Positions 16,780 through 27,352 of a stretch of 64,000 nucleotides of DNA are shown one piece after another; within the stretch, counting starts at the first letter, position 1; each line of letters opens with the position of its first letter. The position numbers and the translations under genes were made by a program. Origin of the DNA: Arcanobacterium_A hippocoleae_A (lineage in GTDB: Bacteria > Actinomycetota > Actinomycetes > Actinomycetales > Actinomycetaceae); NCBI GenBank assembly GCA_040360365.1, contig CP136412.1; one strand, written 5' to 3'. The notes beneath the pieces are model-generated. The model was not told the DNA's origin, did not search any database, and saw nothing but the letters and a program-made list of their open reading frames with translations.

Positions 16780-17887
16780 CTATCCCATCCGCGCCGAAAG
16801 CTCACGGTCACGAATAATCGAAGACTGCTGATAAATCATCACCGTATCCGCATTCGTATGCCCGGCACGCGCCATAAGGTCAGCCAGCGTCGCCCCCGCC
16901 TGCCCATACAACGTCAACCCCGTATGACGCAAGTCATGAAACCGCATACGCGGATAACCCAACTCCACACACGCCGCATGGAGGATAGTGCGCAGCACAC
17001 GGTCTGTCCACCAACCTTCCGGATGCGCAGGGTTAACGAACAGGCACGGATCACCTGCAGGAGCCGCCGCGACCGCCCCTGCAACGATGTCTTGGCACGC
17101 AGGCGGAATTGTGATTGTCCGGTAGCCCGCGCTTGATTTAGGGTTCCCGAGAATTAGCCCGCCATGCGCATCCCGCTTCAATGCCCGACTAACACGCACC
17201 GTCCACAGGCGCGCATCCACGTCTGTCTTGTTCAGCGCTACTACCTCGCTGTATCGCAGCGCTCCCCATGATGCTAAAGCAAATATTCCCCGCACGTTTT
17301 CAGGGATCGTCTCGATTAAAGCACGTAGTTGTGGGGCGGTGAGTGCTACGGGCTGGTGTAGTCGGGCGTTTGTCTTTGTCGGCAGTTTCACGCCTTTTAC
17401 CGGGTTGGATTCTATCCATTCTTGCTCGATAGCGTAGGTGAATAGTGCGGAGATAGCGCGAAGCGTGTTGATTTGCGTGTAAGAGCTCTTCCCTGCCTCG
17501 CGTAGCCTTGCGAGTATCGCAGTCACTTCCAGTTTAGAGAAATCTTCAATCTTTATGTCGCTGTGTTCTTTGACTATGTTTTTGGTGAGGATTGATGTGT
17601 AGCTGCGTATTGTGTTTGGGGATGCGCCGTTGCGTGTGAGGTTTGTGATGAAGCTGTTTACTGCTTCTCGCATTGTGTGGGTTGGTTCTTGTAGATCTCC
17701 GTTGGGTGTGAATTTTTGCGTGGGTTCCATTGTCCGTGGATGATGTCTACGTGTGCGAGGTCGAGGAGGGTTTGGGCTTCGCGTTTTGTTCTCACGGTTG
17801 GTGTGTAGTATTCTTTTCCGTCTTTGCGGTAGCGGCCGTAGTAGTTTTTGCCGCGTTTTTGATTGTTCCGAAGAGGCGTTTAGGCAT
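16780..17887 (-). CDS. Tyrosine-type phage integrase, frameshifted
   Basis: Residues of the catalytic domain are plain: ASWGALRYSEVVALNKTDV (first Arg), HDLRHTGLTLYGQAG (HxxR), the later GHTNADTVMIYQQSS (His and Tyr). The core-binding domain spans MREAVNSFITNLTRN to SNPVKGV. The N-terminus starts MPKRLFGTIK at 17887 and needs one extra A near 17860 and one G near 17727 to reach the rest in frame (GKNYYGRYRKDGKEYY then GQW). Full length about 370 residues. The attachment site should lie in the next 200 bp, but no tRNA is seen there. Confidence 0.85.
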
Positions 17888-18013
17888 CGGGTTCGATTCC
17901 TTTTTTGGGGGTTTTCTGTCCCCCTTAGCGTACCCCTTGAGGGGGACAAGAGGGGTAAAAACAGGTAAAGAGAGGGAAAAGCGGGAACTTGGTTTTTGGC
18001 TTAAATAAAGGAA

Positions 18014-18044
18014 AACCCCGCCAAATCAACGATTCAGCGAGGTT
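18014..18044 (-). terminator. Terminator on the minus strand beyond the integrase
   Basis: AACC.CGC and GCG.GGTT form a seven-pair stem with one mismatch, followed on the minus strand by TTTTCC and TTTATTT. It ends a lost minus-strand gene whose last residues read KEQEVFTQRYEFDTDI and end in a TGA inside the loop. Confidence 0.5.
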
Positions 18045-18122
18045 GTTGTGGAGCTCAGGATGTCTGTGTCGAACTCGTAGCGCTGCGTGAACACCTCCTG
18101 CTCCTTGTCTCGTGACAAACAA

Positions 18123-18383
18123 CGTTATTTAACATGTAATCCACATCTTTCCCAATAGTGCAGAAATAAAAAATTTCGACACCTCCTAAGCACATCATAA
18201 ATACTCGCAGCGTATAAGGTCTCTGTTATATATTGTGACCATCAACTTCCCGTCAGAGAACTAACAGCCAGTTCAAACAAGCCGTTACGGGACAGGGATT
18301 CTCATCGACTGGATTATCTTGGGATTTTCCACAGACTCTATTTGTCGCTATGCACACGTTTGCGAAGTGAAAGTGGGGTGCAT
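18123..18383. other. Spacer between integrase side and NTPase gene
   Basis: AT-rich sequence with no convincing frame. It could contain the attachment site of the prophage remnant, but no direct repeat of a core was found by eye. Confidence 0.4.
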
Positions 18384-21300
18384 TCACTTACGTTTCCTAT
18401 ATACATTGATATACGAATTATTTTTACGGTATGAGCTGACAATTCCGCGTGTTTTCAATGATTCTAGAAGCGCACAGTCCGCTGGGGTATTTGGTATGTG
18501 CACGGCGCTTCGTCCCAGGGATGTCAGTTTCGGGTAGTCACCGCCCATCTCATTCATAATTTTGAAGAGATCTTCAGAGTCGAGAACGTTAAGATGTGGT
18601 TCGAGAAGGATTACGATGTGTTGCGATGAAACACCATTATCTGCCATCATCGCTATGACTTCAGGAAGAACTACGACTTCATACTGCACAGCAAGTCGCG
18701 CCAATTCACTTAGCCCACGTAAATCAGCTTCCGCAGCATATGCTTCATACTGTTCAACAATCTTTCGTTTGATTGCATCGTCAATTTCTTCATCAGAGAG
18801 AATCTCTGGCAAATCATCTTGCAACAATTCTGGCCTCATATAGCTTATAAACTTCGTTGAGTTGCGAATGTATAATTTTCGTGTTGACCAGTCTGTTGCA
18901 ACAAGACACTGGTATGACTTGACATTGTCCTCGATGACGTTCTGCTTGAGTAGCAGCGCAAATAGTTCACCTTTCTCAACATTAATTTTACTAACATCAA
19001 GGTAGTACTCCAGATCTAAACTTGCAATAAGATTTGTACGCAGCGTCGCAGCAGGCAGTTGTTCTCGCGCCTCAAGAATCGTATTCGCTAACATAACCTT
19101 CTGGTCTTCTTCAGCGGCTTCTACTTCAGTGATCCTTCCTGCTTCAGCCAGCAATAGAGCAAGGCGCGCATCGATTCCATATTCAACTACGTACTGATAT
19201 ACGTTGTTGAATGTTGCGAGAACCGCTGGTGCGATGCTAATTCTGGCCAGATACTGTTGGAAATAGCACTAAGATCGATGACCCGACACTGTGGTGAAGC
19301 ATTCTTAATCACATCAGCCAGATAAGGTGTCGCGTGCTTAAGCAGCTCCTCAAGCACACTAATGAATTCCTCACAGCTATCGACCGTAGCGGAAGAAACG
19401 TCGACTACTTTCAGATAAGTATCGAGGTGTTCGAGGACGTAGTTATAAACCGTCTTGTTAGTTTCTCGGATGATGTCGAGTGCGACACTCTCCTCATCGC
19501 CGATTGCGATGGTGAGGTTTTCGAATGTGATGTCATACAGACTATGTGAAACGAATGATGAACGAGCGGTTGCTGATAATGGCTTTAGGTTCGGCACCAC
19601 AATATTTCCTCTGGCGAAGAGTTCTCCAATTTTTTCTGCCTGGGCGGACGTTCCGTCTTTCGTGAGGACTGAAAACTGTGTGTAGTGTGTTTGCAAATAG
19701 TCTGCGAGGTTTCTATCCATGTTTTGTAAGGTCGTTGGGAGATTTATTAGTGCAGTGTTGACCAACGTCAGTAGCAAGCTATCGTCTATTTCTGCTTGGT
19801 TTACGAGGTAGAAAAGTACGTTTGGGGATAGATCAGTAAACCTCTGAATAAATTGAGAGGTTTTGTCACCGACGGTTAAGTAAGCCTGTAGGAACTGTTT
19901 CTGCCGCTCGCCCAGAGTATTGAGCGAGCGGATCATGATGTCGGCTGTATCAACATCCTTTTCAAGGAGATATTCAAGAATTGCCACATTGTACAGGGCT
20001 GGCTCTTTCAGCATGTTCGTGCCACATTCTCGAACGATGGCGCTCACGTCCTCTGCTTCTAGCTGAAAGTACTCGTCCATCTGGTCTCGTTCTACGTGGT
20101 GGATGATGAAGTTTGTCGCTGTGGGACTAACTCGATCACCGTGGAAAGTGGATGTATATAGTGTGAAGTTGTGATTGATATATCCTGTCCGCACCAACTG
20201 GTATGCGAGCCCAGAGCTCAGCAGTTTCTCAGACACAGAAGCAAATGATTGTGGTGTTCCTTCATAATTGACGAGGAACTCAGGATGCTCTATGAGGTCT
20301 TTAAAATCGGCACCGCGCAGGTACTTGAGTTCCGCAGTAGCCTTGTTGATCTGTTCGTTCAGTAAAGTTCGATCTGCGGCGTTCCAGCTATCTGTGTCTA
20401 ATACTTCCCCTAATTCGGTCTCGATATGGCTTCGCGTGAATGACAGAGTTTCCCGATAATAACCGTCGTTTCTCCATATGAGTTTGGCGTCATCGGGAGC
20501 TGTAATAATACTTTTCCAGAATTGCGCACTCTTGAGATCACTGATGGATTTTCCATTAAATTCGAATGAAATCGTTCCGTTCTGACTATGGTAACCGGCA
20601 GCAATCGCAACCCTGTTAACATGTTCCAATAGACGTTCACCTAGCTGAACGCTGCGAGTCTCCACTCCGTCAATTTGCGTGAGCCGCTTTTGCAACGCTC
20701 GACACTCGCTATCAATCCGTTTAATGTTTTCTGCTACCAGCACCCGACTCAGATTATAAAGGGTATCTAGCTTACTATTGCCAAGCCGTATTTTCTCAAA
20801 GTCGGTGAGATGTGTGCTCTTGTAGAGCATCATCGCAAATAGGTCTGTTTCACTCAAGTCAAGATATTCGCCGTCACCTGCAAAGATCCGATCACGGAAA
20901 ACAACGAATTCGTTCCGGATGTTCTTTAGTAGTCGCATATCTGGAACGTATTTCACGGCCAGATCAAGTAGTTCTGGCACTATCGTGTGCTCAATCTGTT
21001 TCAACAGCTTAGTAGCATGATTTCGGGCACTGCGATGTGTAATGAAGGGAACTACCGGAATCACAAGATCAAAGAACTTAGTTCGATTTGCGCGCATCAC
21101 TTCGGCTTGCGCAGGATCTTCAACTTCAATTATATCTGTTTCGAGTTTACGTCCTTCATCTTCTAACCCAATCCGGTCAAAAATGCTGTCCTTAATTGCG
21201 TAAATAAAGCGTATTGGCTTCTCAATCTGCGGCGAGGCATTGAGTAAGGTATTTAGCGCACGAAGGGTTTCAAAGATGTGCGAGTCATTGAAGCGATCAA

Positions 21301-22030
21301 TATCCTCGAAAATCACCACGTCACAGTTCGAAACTTCGAAAAAATATACAATTTCATCGAGATACTGGTCAAAGTAGGAGACGGAGTTGTCATCTAGAGT
21401 GACAGTCGCCGCTCCCGCAGAGAATTGCTTGATACGTAGCTTCCCATACAGCAGCCAGCGGATGATGAACACGATAACTGCTGCAAGGCTCCAGATGATT
21501 AGATGCAACCACACTCGAAGATCGCTCAGCAGCGCGAAGGTCGCTTCTATCTGTGCAGTCCACCCAGTTAGCAGAAATATGATAGCAAGCAACAGACCCA
21601 ACAGGACAGCCGTTAGAATTTCTCGCCCCCGCTGAAAACGCTCAATCCGGCGGAACCGAGACGCTGGAGTCTTACTGGGCTCTTCTCGGTAAAGCAGTTG
21701 TTTGACAATCTCCTGCTGGATTCTATTGGTCGGAGTTGTAGCTTGGATAGGTACTGACTCATCAAGCTTTGATACCTCAACTGGGGCAAGCGTTGACAGC
21801 GAGAGTTCGACAACACGGTTATCAAGCCGCTTCCCTAGCTCTCTCAAGATGCTACTTTTACCGACGCCGTAGCTACCCGACAGCGCAATGTTGCGAATTC
21901 GATCAGTCTCAAGTGCAGCCTCAAGTGCCGAGACGTAGCCACCATGCTCAGTTTCGAGATACTCGGGAGTAAGTGAAATCAAGTTCCAGTCGGAGCCACT
22001 TGAAGAAATCTTTCCTGATAGGTCCTCCAC
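18384..22030 (-). CDS. YobI-type P-loop NTPase with two membrane helices, frameshifted
   Basis: The first 947-residue stretch has Walker A GSYGVGKSS (residues 52-60), a pair of transmembrane helices (about 138-157 and 172-194) and Walker B VVIFEDIDRF (238-247). A long helical C-terminal region follows. The frame changes near 19250: LARISIAPAVLATFNNVYQY continues into MLAEAGRITEVEAAEED and on to 18384, for about 1210 residues in all. This matches the YobI-like P-loop family, large NTPases often found singly in accessory islands. No partner gene is adjacent. A defence or stress role is plausible but not shown. Confidence 0.75.
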
Positions 22031-22283
22031 AATCCTGCTCCTATTCCGAGATGATGGTAATTCTGAACCAATTAACTGAGCCGTGCGCTGTTTCGTGATT
22101 AAAATCGAGATACAAAATTGATTTGTTGTGCTTCATTCTCATCGCATGACACAGTCGACTCAATTAGTTCATTGACTATATTCTCCATCATTTTACTTTC
22201 GAATGCTTTGAAGCATTAGTAGATAGGGATTGGCAGGTTAATGCTTCAGCATGAAATTAGGTAACACCACCAGGTTGTTGTCT

Positions 22284-23078
22284 CTATTCCCAGACAGGAT
22301 TATTCAAGTCAACGCCAGATTGAGCAGCAACATACGCGATGGCGTCTGCTAGCCATCGGGCAAGACCCTCTTGGTAATTATCGTAGTAGTTTCTGAATCG
22401 CTCATCAGCAATGTAACTTCGGGAAATCAGGTAATGCTTAGCAGGGGTGACTGGGAAGAACTCGCTAAGTACTTCACGATGTACCAAAACTAACCCAGAT
22501 GCTTCTTGGCTATCAGGCTTGACACCGTTTTGTATTGCTTCTGCCAGACGGGCATTAATATCTTCAAAGCGCTGTTTGTTTCCTGCCCAGTCCGTTGATC
22601 CCCAGCTAGAGATTCGTTGTTTGCTGAGCTTCCAATCGTCAGTGCCACCATACAGTTCTTCGGCTTCAGCTTGGTATTCAGAAAACTTTGCGTCACCGAG
22701 AATTTCACCAATTTGGTCATGAGTGAGTGTTTCGTTGTTCATTTCTTTCTCCATTAGTTTGTCAATCGCCTCGACCATTGCGGAAATCTGGGCCTGCTGG
22801 TCAACCAGGATTTCACGCTGTCTGCGTAAATGTTCAAGGCTTGATGAATCAAAATTCAATAGATTTTTAATATCGGAGAGTCTCATGCCAGTGGCACGAT
22901 AAATCAGTATCTGTTGAAGACGCTGCACGTCTTTAGGTGCGTAAAGGCGGTAGTTCGACCAACTTCGTTCCACAGGGTTTACCAGCCCTTGGCTCTCCCA
23001 ATGATGCAAAGTGCGTACCGTTATGTCAAGCATCTGAGCTACCTCGCCAACCGTATAGAGAGTTTCATTCATATCCAT
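22284..23078 (-). CDS. MerR-family regulator with TipAS ligand domain
   Basis: The N-terminal winged helix (YTVGEVAQMLDITVRTLHHW) and coiled coil are followed by a TipAS domain (FSEYQAEAEELYGGTDDW). That domain binds thiopeptide-type or other drugs in relatives such as TipA. The start at 23078 (MDMNETLYTVGE) is chosen because the promoter's -10 lies only 7 nt upstream, making the message leaderless. Longer starts at 23087 and 23138 fall inside the promoter. No efflux gene adjoins it. Confidence 0.88.
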   Translation of the reverse strand: MDMNETLYTVGEVAQMLDITVRTLHHWESQGLVNPVERSWSNYRLYAPKDVQRLQQILIYRATGMRLSDIKNLLNFDSSSLEHLRRQREILVDQQAQISAMVEAIDKLMEKEMNNETLTHDQIGEILGDAKFSEYQAEAEELYGGTDDWKLSKQRISSWGSTDWAGNKQRFEDINARLAEAIQNGVKPDSQEASGLVLVHREVLSEFFPVTPAKHYLISRSYIADERFRNYYDNYQEGLARWLADAIAYVAAQSGVDLNNPVWE

Positions 23079-23085
23079 GTAATTC

Positions 23086-23116
23086 ATTGTGCTTACTGAC
23101 GTTGCGTCAGAGTCAA
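23086..23116 (-). promoter_or_regulatory. MerR-type promoter with 19-bp spacer and central dyad
   Basis: Read on the minus strand: TTGACT (-35), 19 bp holding the perfect dyad CTGACGCAACGTCAG, then CACAAT (-10). A 19-bp spacer with a dyad in it is the hallmark of MerR-activated promoters, so the gene is probably autoregulated. Confidence 0.75.
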
Positions 23117-23168
23117 ATATTCCAAATTTCCGCAGCATCGCGTAACCCCAGGTTGAGGATCAGCTGCC

Positions 23169-23203
23169 AATAGCACTCGGCAGCACCTCCGGGTGCTATT
23201 TTG
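23169..23203 (+). terminator. Orphan intrinsic terminator
   Basis: AATAGCAC and GTGCTATT pair perfectly, extended by CGG/CCG, and are followed by TTTTGTT. No gene ends just upstream on this strand, so its gene has been lost. Confidence 0.6.
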
Positions 23204-23295
23204 TTATCCGCCCAATAGGGGATTTGACTTTGTTGATTTTCTGCGGAAAAACAGGTTTCCCTCCCCTATCCCGATTTCCCTCTAGGCATGAAAAA

Positions 23296-23331
23296 GCACT
23301 CCGGTGCGTAAATGTATCAACACCAGAGTGC
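23296..23331 (+). ncRNA. Hairpin upstream of the decayed Abi_2 gene
   Basis: GCACTCCGGTG (23296-23306) and CACCAGAGTGC (23321-23331) pair with one mismatch around a 14-nt loop. Its position before an Abi_2 remnant matches the structured RNA before the full Abi_2 gene at 54.4 kb, so it may be the relic of that RNA. No clear promoter is visible. Confidence 0.4.
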
Positions 23332-23402
23332 AGTTAGTTACTTAGACGTTCATTTTGATACAAGCCGGATTGTGGGTGCAAAGATACACTTTTGGGTGCA
23401 GA

Positions 23403-23851
23403 GATGCCGCTTTAGAGGTCAAACCGTTCAAGAGTTACGATCAGCAGGTAGAAACTCTTGCATTCTCGCGGCATGACGTTTTCGGATCCCGTTTGGGGTG
23501 TGCAGATGCTCCGTTTAAGAAATTATTACCGCCTGACTGGTTATTGGCATTCGATGCAACTCAAGGATCCTGCCACTGGTAAAAGTCTCGATGTTTTCCA
23601 TGACGGCACATCGTTCAAGCTAGTGATTGAACTTTACAATTTCGATTCCAAGCTACGAAACGCAATATTTCCTTGTCTCGGTGAGCTTGAATTAGCCTTA
23701 CGGGCGCTTCATTGCCCATAAACTTGACCGCATTGAAAACCAGCACATTTTAGGTGAGGCACTAGACAGCTACCCGCACAACAACCTAGTCCCATTTAGA
23801 CGCATGGGAATACCACAAGACTGGCTAACCCAAGAACTCTGGAAATATTAA
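23403..23851 (+). pseudogene. Decayed Abi_2 (AbiD/AbiF-type) gene
   Basis: Pieces in three frames read VKPFKSYDQQVE, MLRLRNYYRLTGYWHSM, FDSKLRNAIFPCLGELELAL, then FIAHKLDRIENQHILGEALD and MGIPQDWLTQELWKY. These are the beginning and the end of an Abi_2 protein. The central part, including the second HEPN motif, is missing. It converges on a polA 3' fragment exactly as the intact Abi gene at 54.4-55.4 kb converges on polA, so it is a relic of a related phage. Confidence 0.75.
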
Positions 23852-24012
23852 TCCTTCCAGTAGCACTCCCACTCGAAGCCGTCCACCGAGCCTGGCGTGG
23901 TGGACATTAGCTGGCAGACTTCAATGACAGTGGCACCGTAGGTTCCGACGATGATTTCATCGTGAACGTACATCACAATCTGATGTCCAGCCTCGACAAC
24001 TTGGTGTACGGT
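23848..24012 (-). pseudogene. Phage DNA polymerase (polA) 3' fragment
   Basis: The minus strand reads GHQIVMYVHDEIIVGTYGAT and ends CYWKD. It matches the C-terminus of the phage polymerase at 55350 (GHRIVMHVHDEIVIDEPVAS). Only the last 55 residues remain. It breaks off about 10 nt before the operator dyad at 24021. Confidence 0.8.
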
Positions 24013-24020
24013 GAAAATAT

Positions 24021-24073
24021 ACCGACATTTGTCGGTATTGGAGAGCCATTACCGAACACTAAGCTTATATTAT
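24021..24073 (+). promoter_or_regulatory. Operator dyad and -10 box
   Basis: ACCGACATTTGTCGGT at 24021-24036 is a perfect dyad. TATTAT at 24068-24073 starts 32 nt after its end, the same spacing as at 12.73, 27.71 and 29.31 kb. The stretch TTGGAGAGCCA between them is shared with the 12.7 kb promoter. Confidence 0.8.
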
Positions 24074-24154
24074 CTCTAATACAGAGATAGCAACTTCCAT
24101 TCCCCAGTTGCGAATCCATGCCAAAGAATTTGGCATTATGAGGGGGCATTATTA

Positions 24155-24849
24155 TTGAAACTACACAGAATTGCACAATTTACAGCTGCTAGCTTATGCA
24201 CAATCGCATTGTCAATTTCAACAACAGGCATTGCAAATGCTACCAGTTCATCAAATAGTTTAAATACGATTCATGCTACTTCATCACCAAAGCATAGCGA
24301 ACAAAAAGCTCCAACTGAACCAATCACACTCACAGAAGCGCAAGCAGTAGAATTTGCAGCAAAAATAGCACAAGCAAATCCTGTGCTGAAAAGCAGCATT
24401 ACCGCACCAGGAAAGTTCTCCATCGCTGCAACCGATGCAGAACTCCAAGATAAGTACCACTTTACCTCTGACGAAGTAAAACTGCTTTGTAATTTTGCAG
24501 CTGGACAAGTGCCAGTAATAAACATCATTGAAAGAACTTCAACTTCTACTAGTAATCGCGCAGCTCGTCTCTTTCACATTTCCAATGCTGATTTACAAGC
24601 TGGAACATTTGCATTCTTGGCAACCGCAGCTGAAGCAGGACCTGCAGCTGTTGCTGCTGTATGGCCGCTTTTAACATCGCTTGCTGGTCCGCTCGGAACG
24701 GCAGCAGGAATTGCAACGAGTATTTTAGGTGGAGCTTTTTTGCAGATCTTGCCGTGAAAGTAGTTGGGGCTCTTCATCAAGGTAAAGGTATTACCTTCTA
24801 CTCTGATTGGGCAATCCCACCAATTACTGTGAAAATCGAAGGCAAATAA
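24155..24849 (+). CDS. Secreted bacteriocin-like precursor, frameshifted
   Basis: A TTG start with a GAGGGGG site opens a 231-residue product. It has a signal peptide (KLHRIAQFTAASLCTIALSI, cleavage near IANAT), a Pro/Ser-rich pro-region and a C-terminal segment made mostly of Ala, Gly and Leu (AGPLGTAAGIATSILGGAFF). After one missing T in a run of six near 24743 it continues as ADLAVKVVGALHQGKG to VKIEGK. The layout suits a large-precursor bacteriocin. No family name can be given with confidence. A membrane-protein gene follows. Confidence 0.65.
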
Positions 24850-24870
24850 TTCAATGGAGGTGTATTCCAA

Positions 24871-25202
24871 TTAATAAGGATAACATTGGTGTCGTTGCAA
24901 TAGTTCCTGAGATTTTCTGGGGTGGGTTTCTAACCATTCTTGCGACCAACTTGACTTTCTCTGCGTGGAATGACGTTGTAAATCTGGTAGAGATCGCAAT
25001 TCTTACGGTTGCTGCGGTGTGGAGTATCTACAGACGTTTTCAAGAAAGTCTCTCTGAGGTTTTCTGGTCACTACTGTATATGGCTTCCACAATTGGTTTG
25101 ATTACCATTCAAAATTCCTCTTGGACTCGGTTTACAATACTCATCATCATGGTGGCATATATTTACGGGCGAAACTATCGCGAAAAACAAAGAGGGGTGT
25201 AA
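24871..25202 (+). CDS. Four-helix membrane protein with probable ATT start
   Basis: About 110 residues with four hydrophobic segments (VPEIFWGGFLTILATN, IAILTVAAVWSIY, FWSLLYMASTIGLITI, FTILIIMVAYIYG) and a basic tail. The only in-frame codon placed well behind the GGAGG at 24856-24860 is ATT at 24871; no ATG, GTG or TTG fits. Either ATT is used or the start codon has a sequencing error. Directly downstream of a bacteriocin-like gene, it is an immunity or transport candidate. Confidence 0.6.
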
Positions 25203-25356
25203 GTATCAATAACGAGTTTAACTAAGTTTATATTCCAAAATCATTACACTGGTAAGATCTACGTCTTACTGTGTACGTTTGCCTATCTCGGTTAAACAGA
25301 AACGGATCAAATTGGAACGCAATCTAGAAATGTAATGTAGGCATCTCCTATACCCT

Positions 25357-25397
25357 AGAGTCCCTCAGGATCGCACAATTCTGAGGGACTCTTCTCT
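25357..25397 (+). terminator. Strong intrinsic terminator
   Basis: AGAGTCCCTCAG and CTGAGGGACTCT form a perfect 12-bp stem with a 12-nt loop, followed by TCTCT. It closes the module that starts at 24.02 kb. The 150 nt before it hold nothing else recognisable. Confidence 0.85.
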
Positions 25398-25562
25398 ATA
25401 AGCTTATGCCGAGTTCATCATGCTCGCAGCAGCGGTACTGGCTATTCCGAAAACATTGATCCTTCGTAAGGAAACGGAATAACGATCGTAATTAATACTG
25501 TTTTGTTTCTTCTTCGGCTGGCGGGTTTAAGGCTTGTACCCGCCAGCTCGTGCTTGAGCAGA

Positions 25563-26222
25563 TTAGTATCCAGCTTTGACGGCAGTGATGGTGAGTTCAC
25601 CTCGATTGGTAAAGCCGGTAGCTGTGAAGAGTTCAGAAATGTACGAACGTGCGGTAGCTTCAGTGATTCCAAGCTCTCGGGCGATGATCTTGTTGGGTAG
25701 GGCTTGGATGAGCAGATCGAATACGGAGCGTAGATAGTTTGGGAGTTGATCTACTTTTTGGCGGAAATCGTCATAGGTAGGATCGTTTTTACTGGATGCC
25801 ATATAAGATTCTGTGAGTAGCTGTGTGGGGCGCGGTCCGAACACACGCTGACCACTGTGGGCTTGTTTAATTAACTGGGCAAGCTCAGGGGCTAGAATGT
25901 CTTTGGTGAGAAACCCGCGCACATTACTTGCTAAGGATTGTGCGAGTGAGTCTTCGTGCTCGAATGCGGTCAGCATCACCACAGCAATATTGGGGTACAT
26001 TCGCCCGATTTCTTTCGCGGTCCTAATACCGTCAAGAACAGGCATATCCACATCCAGCAGTGCCACGTCTACTCGATGTTCAGCTAAGACGTGTAGTGCC
26101 GCGCGCCCGTTTTCCACGGCTGTTACCACCGTAATTCCATCTTGTAGGTTCAACAAATTAGCTAGACCATCACGAATGATCTGATCATCATCGGCTAGCA
26201 GGATGCGAATATCCTCACTCAT
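25563..26222 (-). CDS. LuxR/NarL-family response regulator, second copy
   Basis: About 219 residues: receiver domain with LLADDDQIIRDGLANLL, phosphoacceptor in VALLDVDMPVLDGI, and a LuxR helix-turn-helix (KIIARELGITEATARSYISE). The ATG at 26222 overlaps the kinase stop (ATGAGTGA), mirroring the first pair at 6599. The strong likeness of the two regulators' recognition helices (ATVRSYVSD and ATARSYISE) suggests they read similar operators. Confidence 0.92.
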   Translation of the reverse strand: MSEDIRILLADDDQIIRDGLANLLNLQDGITVVTAVENGRAALHVLAEHRVDVALLDVDMPVLDGIRTAKEIGRMYPNIAVVMLTAFEHEDSLAQSLASNVRGFLTKDILAPELAQLIKQAHSGQRVFGPRPTQLLTESYMASSKNDPTYDDFRQKVDQLPNYLRSVFDLLIQALPNKIIARELGITEATARSYISELFTATGFTNRGELTITAVKAGY

Positions 26223-27350
26223 CGCTACCTCCTGTAATGCTAGGATTGAGGTTAGGAATAGCAGCGTTAATAATCCAGTGGGCACCGCTAGAAGTGAAAC
26301 TCATACGCCCGCCCTCGCTCTCAATCCGGGATTGCAAATTGGCTAACCCAAACCCACCAGTGAGCGTGCGATCAATCGGCTCGGTGCTAATCTGGTTCCT
26401 CATCATTAACGCCAGCTCGCTCCCCTCAAGATCCACATAAAGCTCGACACTGGTCGAGGATTGCCCATATTTCAACACGTTCGTGGCGGTCTCACGCACA
26501 AACAGTGACGCTGTGAGCAAAGCCTGGCGAGAAAGCAAATGGTCAATATCAGCCGCCATCTCCACCTTCAACACCATGCTGCGGGAGCGTAACATCACTG
26601 CGGATTCTTTCACCGCTGCCCGAAAACTCGGCGCAGCCACGGTTTGGTTCAAGTCCATGATCATTGGACGTAACCGGCGAGAAGCACCCTGGGTAATATT
26701 TGTGATCGGATCAATCTCGTCAGCAAGCTCAGGATGCGCTGCAGCCATGTTCTGCACCAATATGGCCACTTGAGCAAGATCCTTCGCGATTGTGTCATGT
26801 AACTGGGCAGCCAATTCGGTTCGGATTGAGGCTACTGCTTCGCGTGATGCTCGACGTGCATTGGAAATCTCGCGCTCAGATTCGCTGGCCTTGTCGAATG
26901 AGGATCGGAGCAGTAAAGCAATAGTAAAAACCAACACTGCCACGAGGATTTCACTAACTAGCTGGAATGGGAGGTCATCATTTTGCCACAAGGACAGCAG
27001 TGCCACACCGCCAAGGAGTATGGAGGCTCTGATCGTATGGTGATTTATGATCCATACGGCCGCGATCAAGGTAATGCCGAATGTCGGAAATGACAGCGAT
27101 GAATCAAATTCAGCCAACCCTATCGCGATATAAGCAAGGGAAAAAATAAATCGCCAATAGTTCCTAGCCAAGGGGCTGCAGCTAGTGCTATACAGAGGAA
27201 AGCTAAAACCCAGATAGTTGAAGTGTCGAAAAAGGGAGGTGAGAGATGAATAATGAGTTCAAAAATCATAATAAGTGCAGCAGTTAGTAAATAGGCTAGC
27301 TTATAGCTGCTTGCGCGCGGGTATAGATGGCGCTTAATGACTTTGAACAT
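26215..27350 (-). CDS. Sensor histidine kinase, second copy, frameshifted
   Basis: The N-terminus from 27350 (MFKVIKRHLYPRASSYKLAY) has two membrane segments. The frame changes near 27160, and the rest adds further helices, the HisKA_3 motif AQLHDTIAKDLAQVAILVQN and an ATPase domain with TGGFGLANLQSRI. About 378 residues in all, the same architecture as the kinase at 5476. A 69-72-residue peptide gene lies immediately upstream, which makes a peptide signal likely (inference). Confidence 0.88.
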
Positions 27351-27352
27351 CA

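Noticed and set aside
17925..18122. 65-residue minus-strand gene beyond the integrase
   Set aside because: It reads through a terminator hairpin; a different frame gives a more protein-like end (KEQEVFTQRYEFD).
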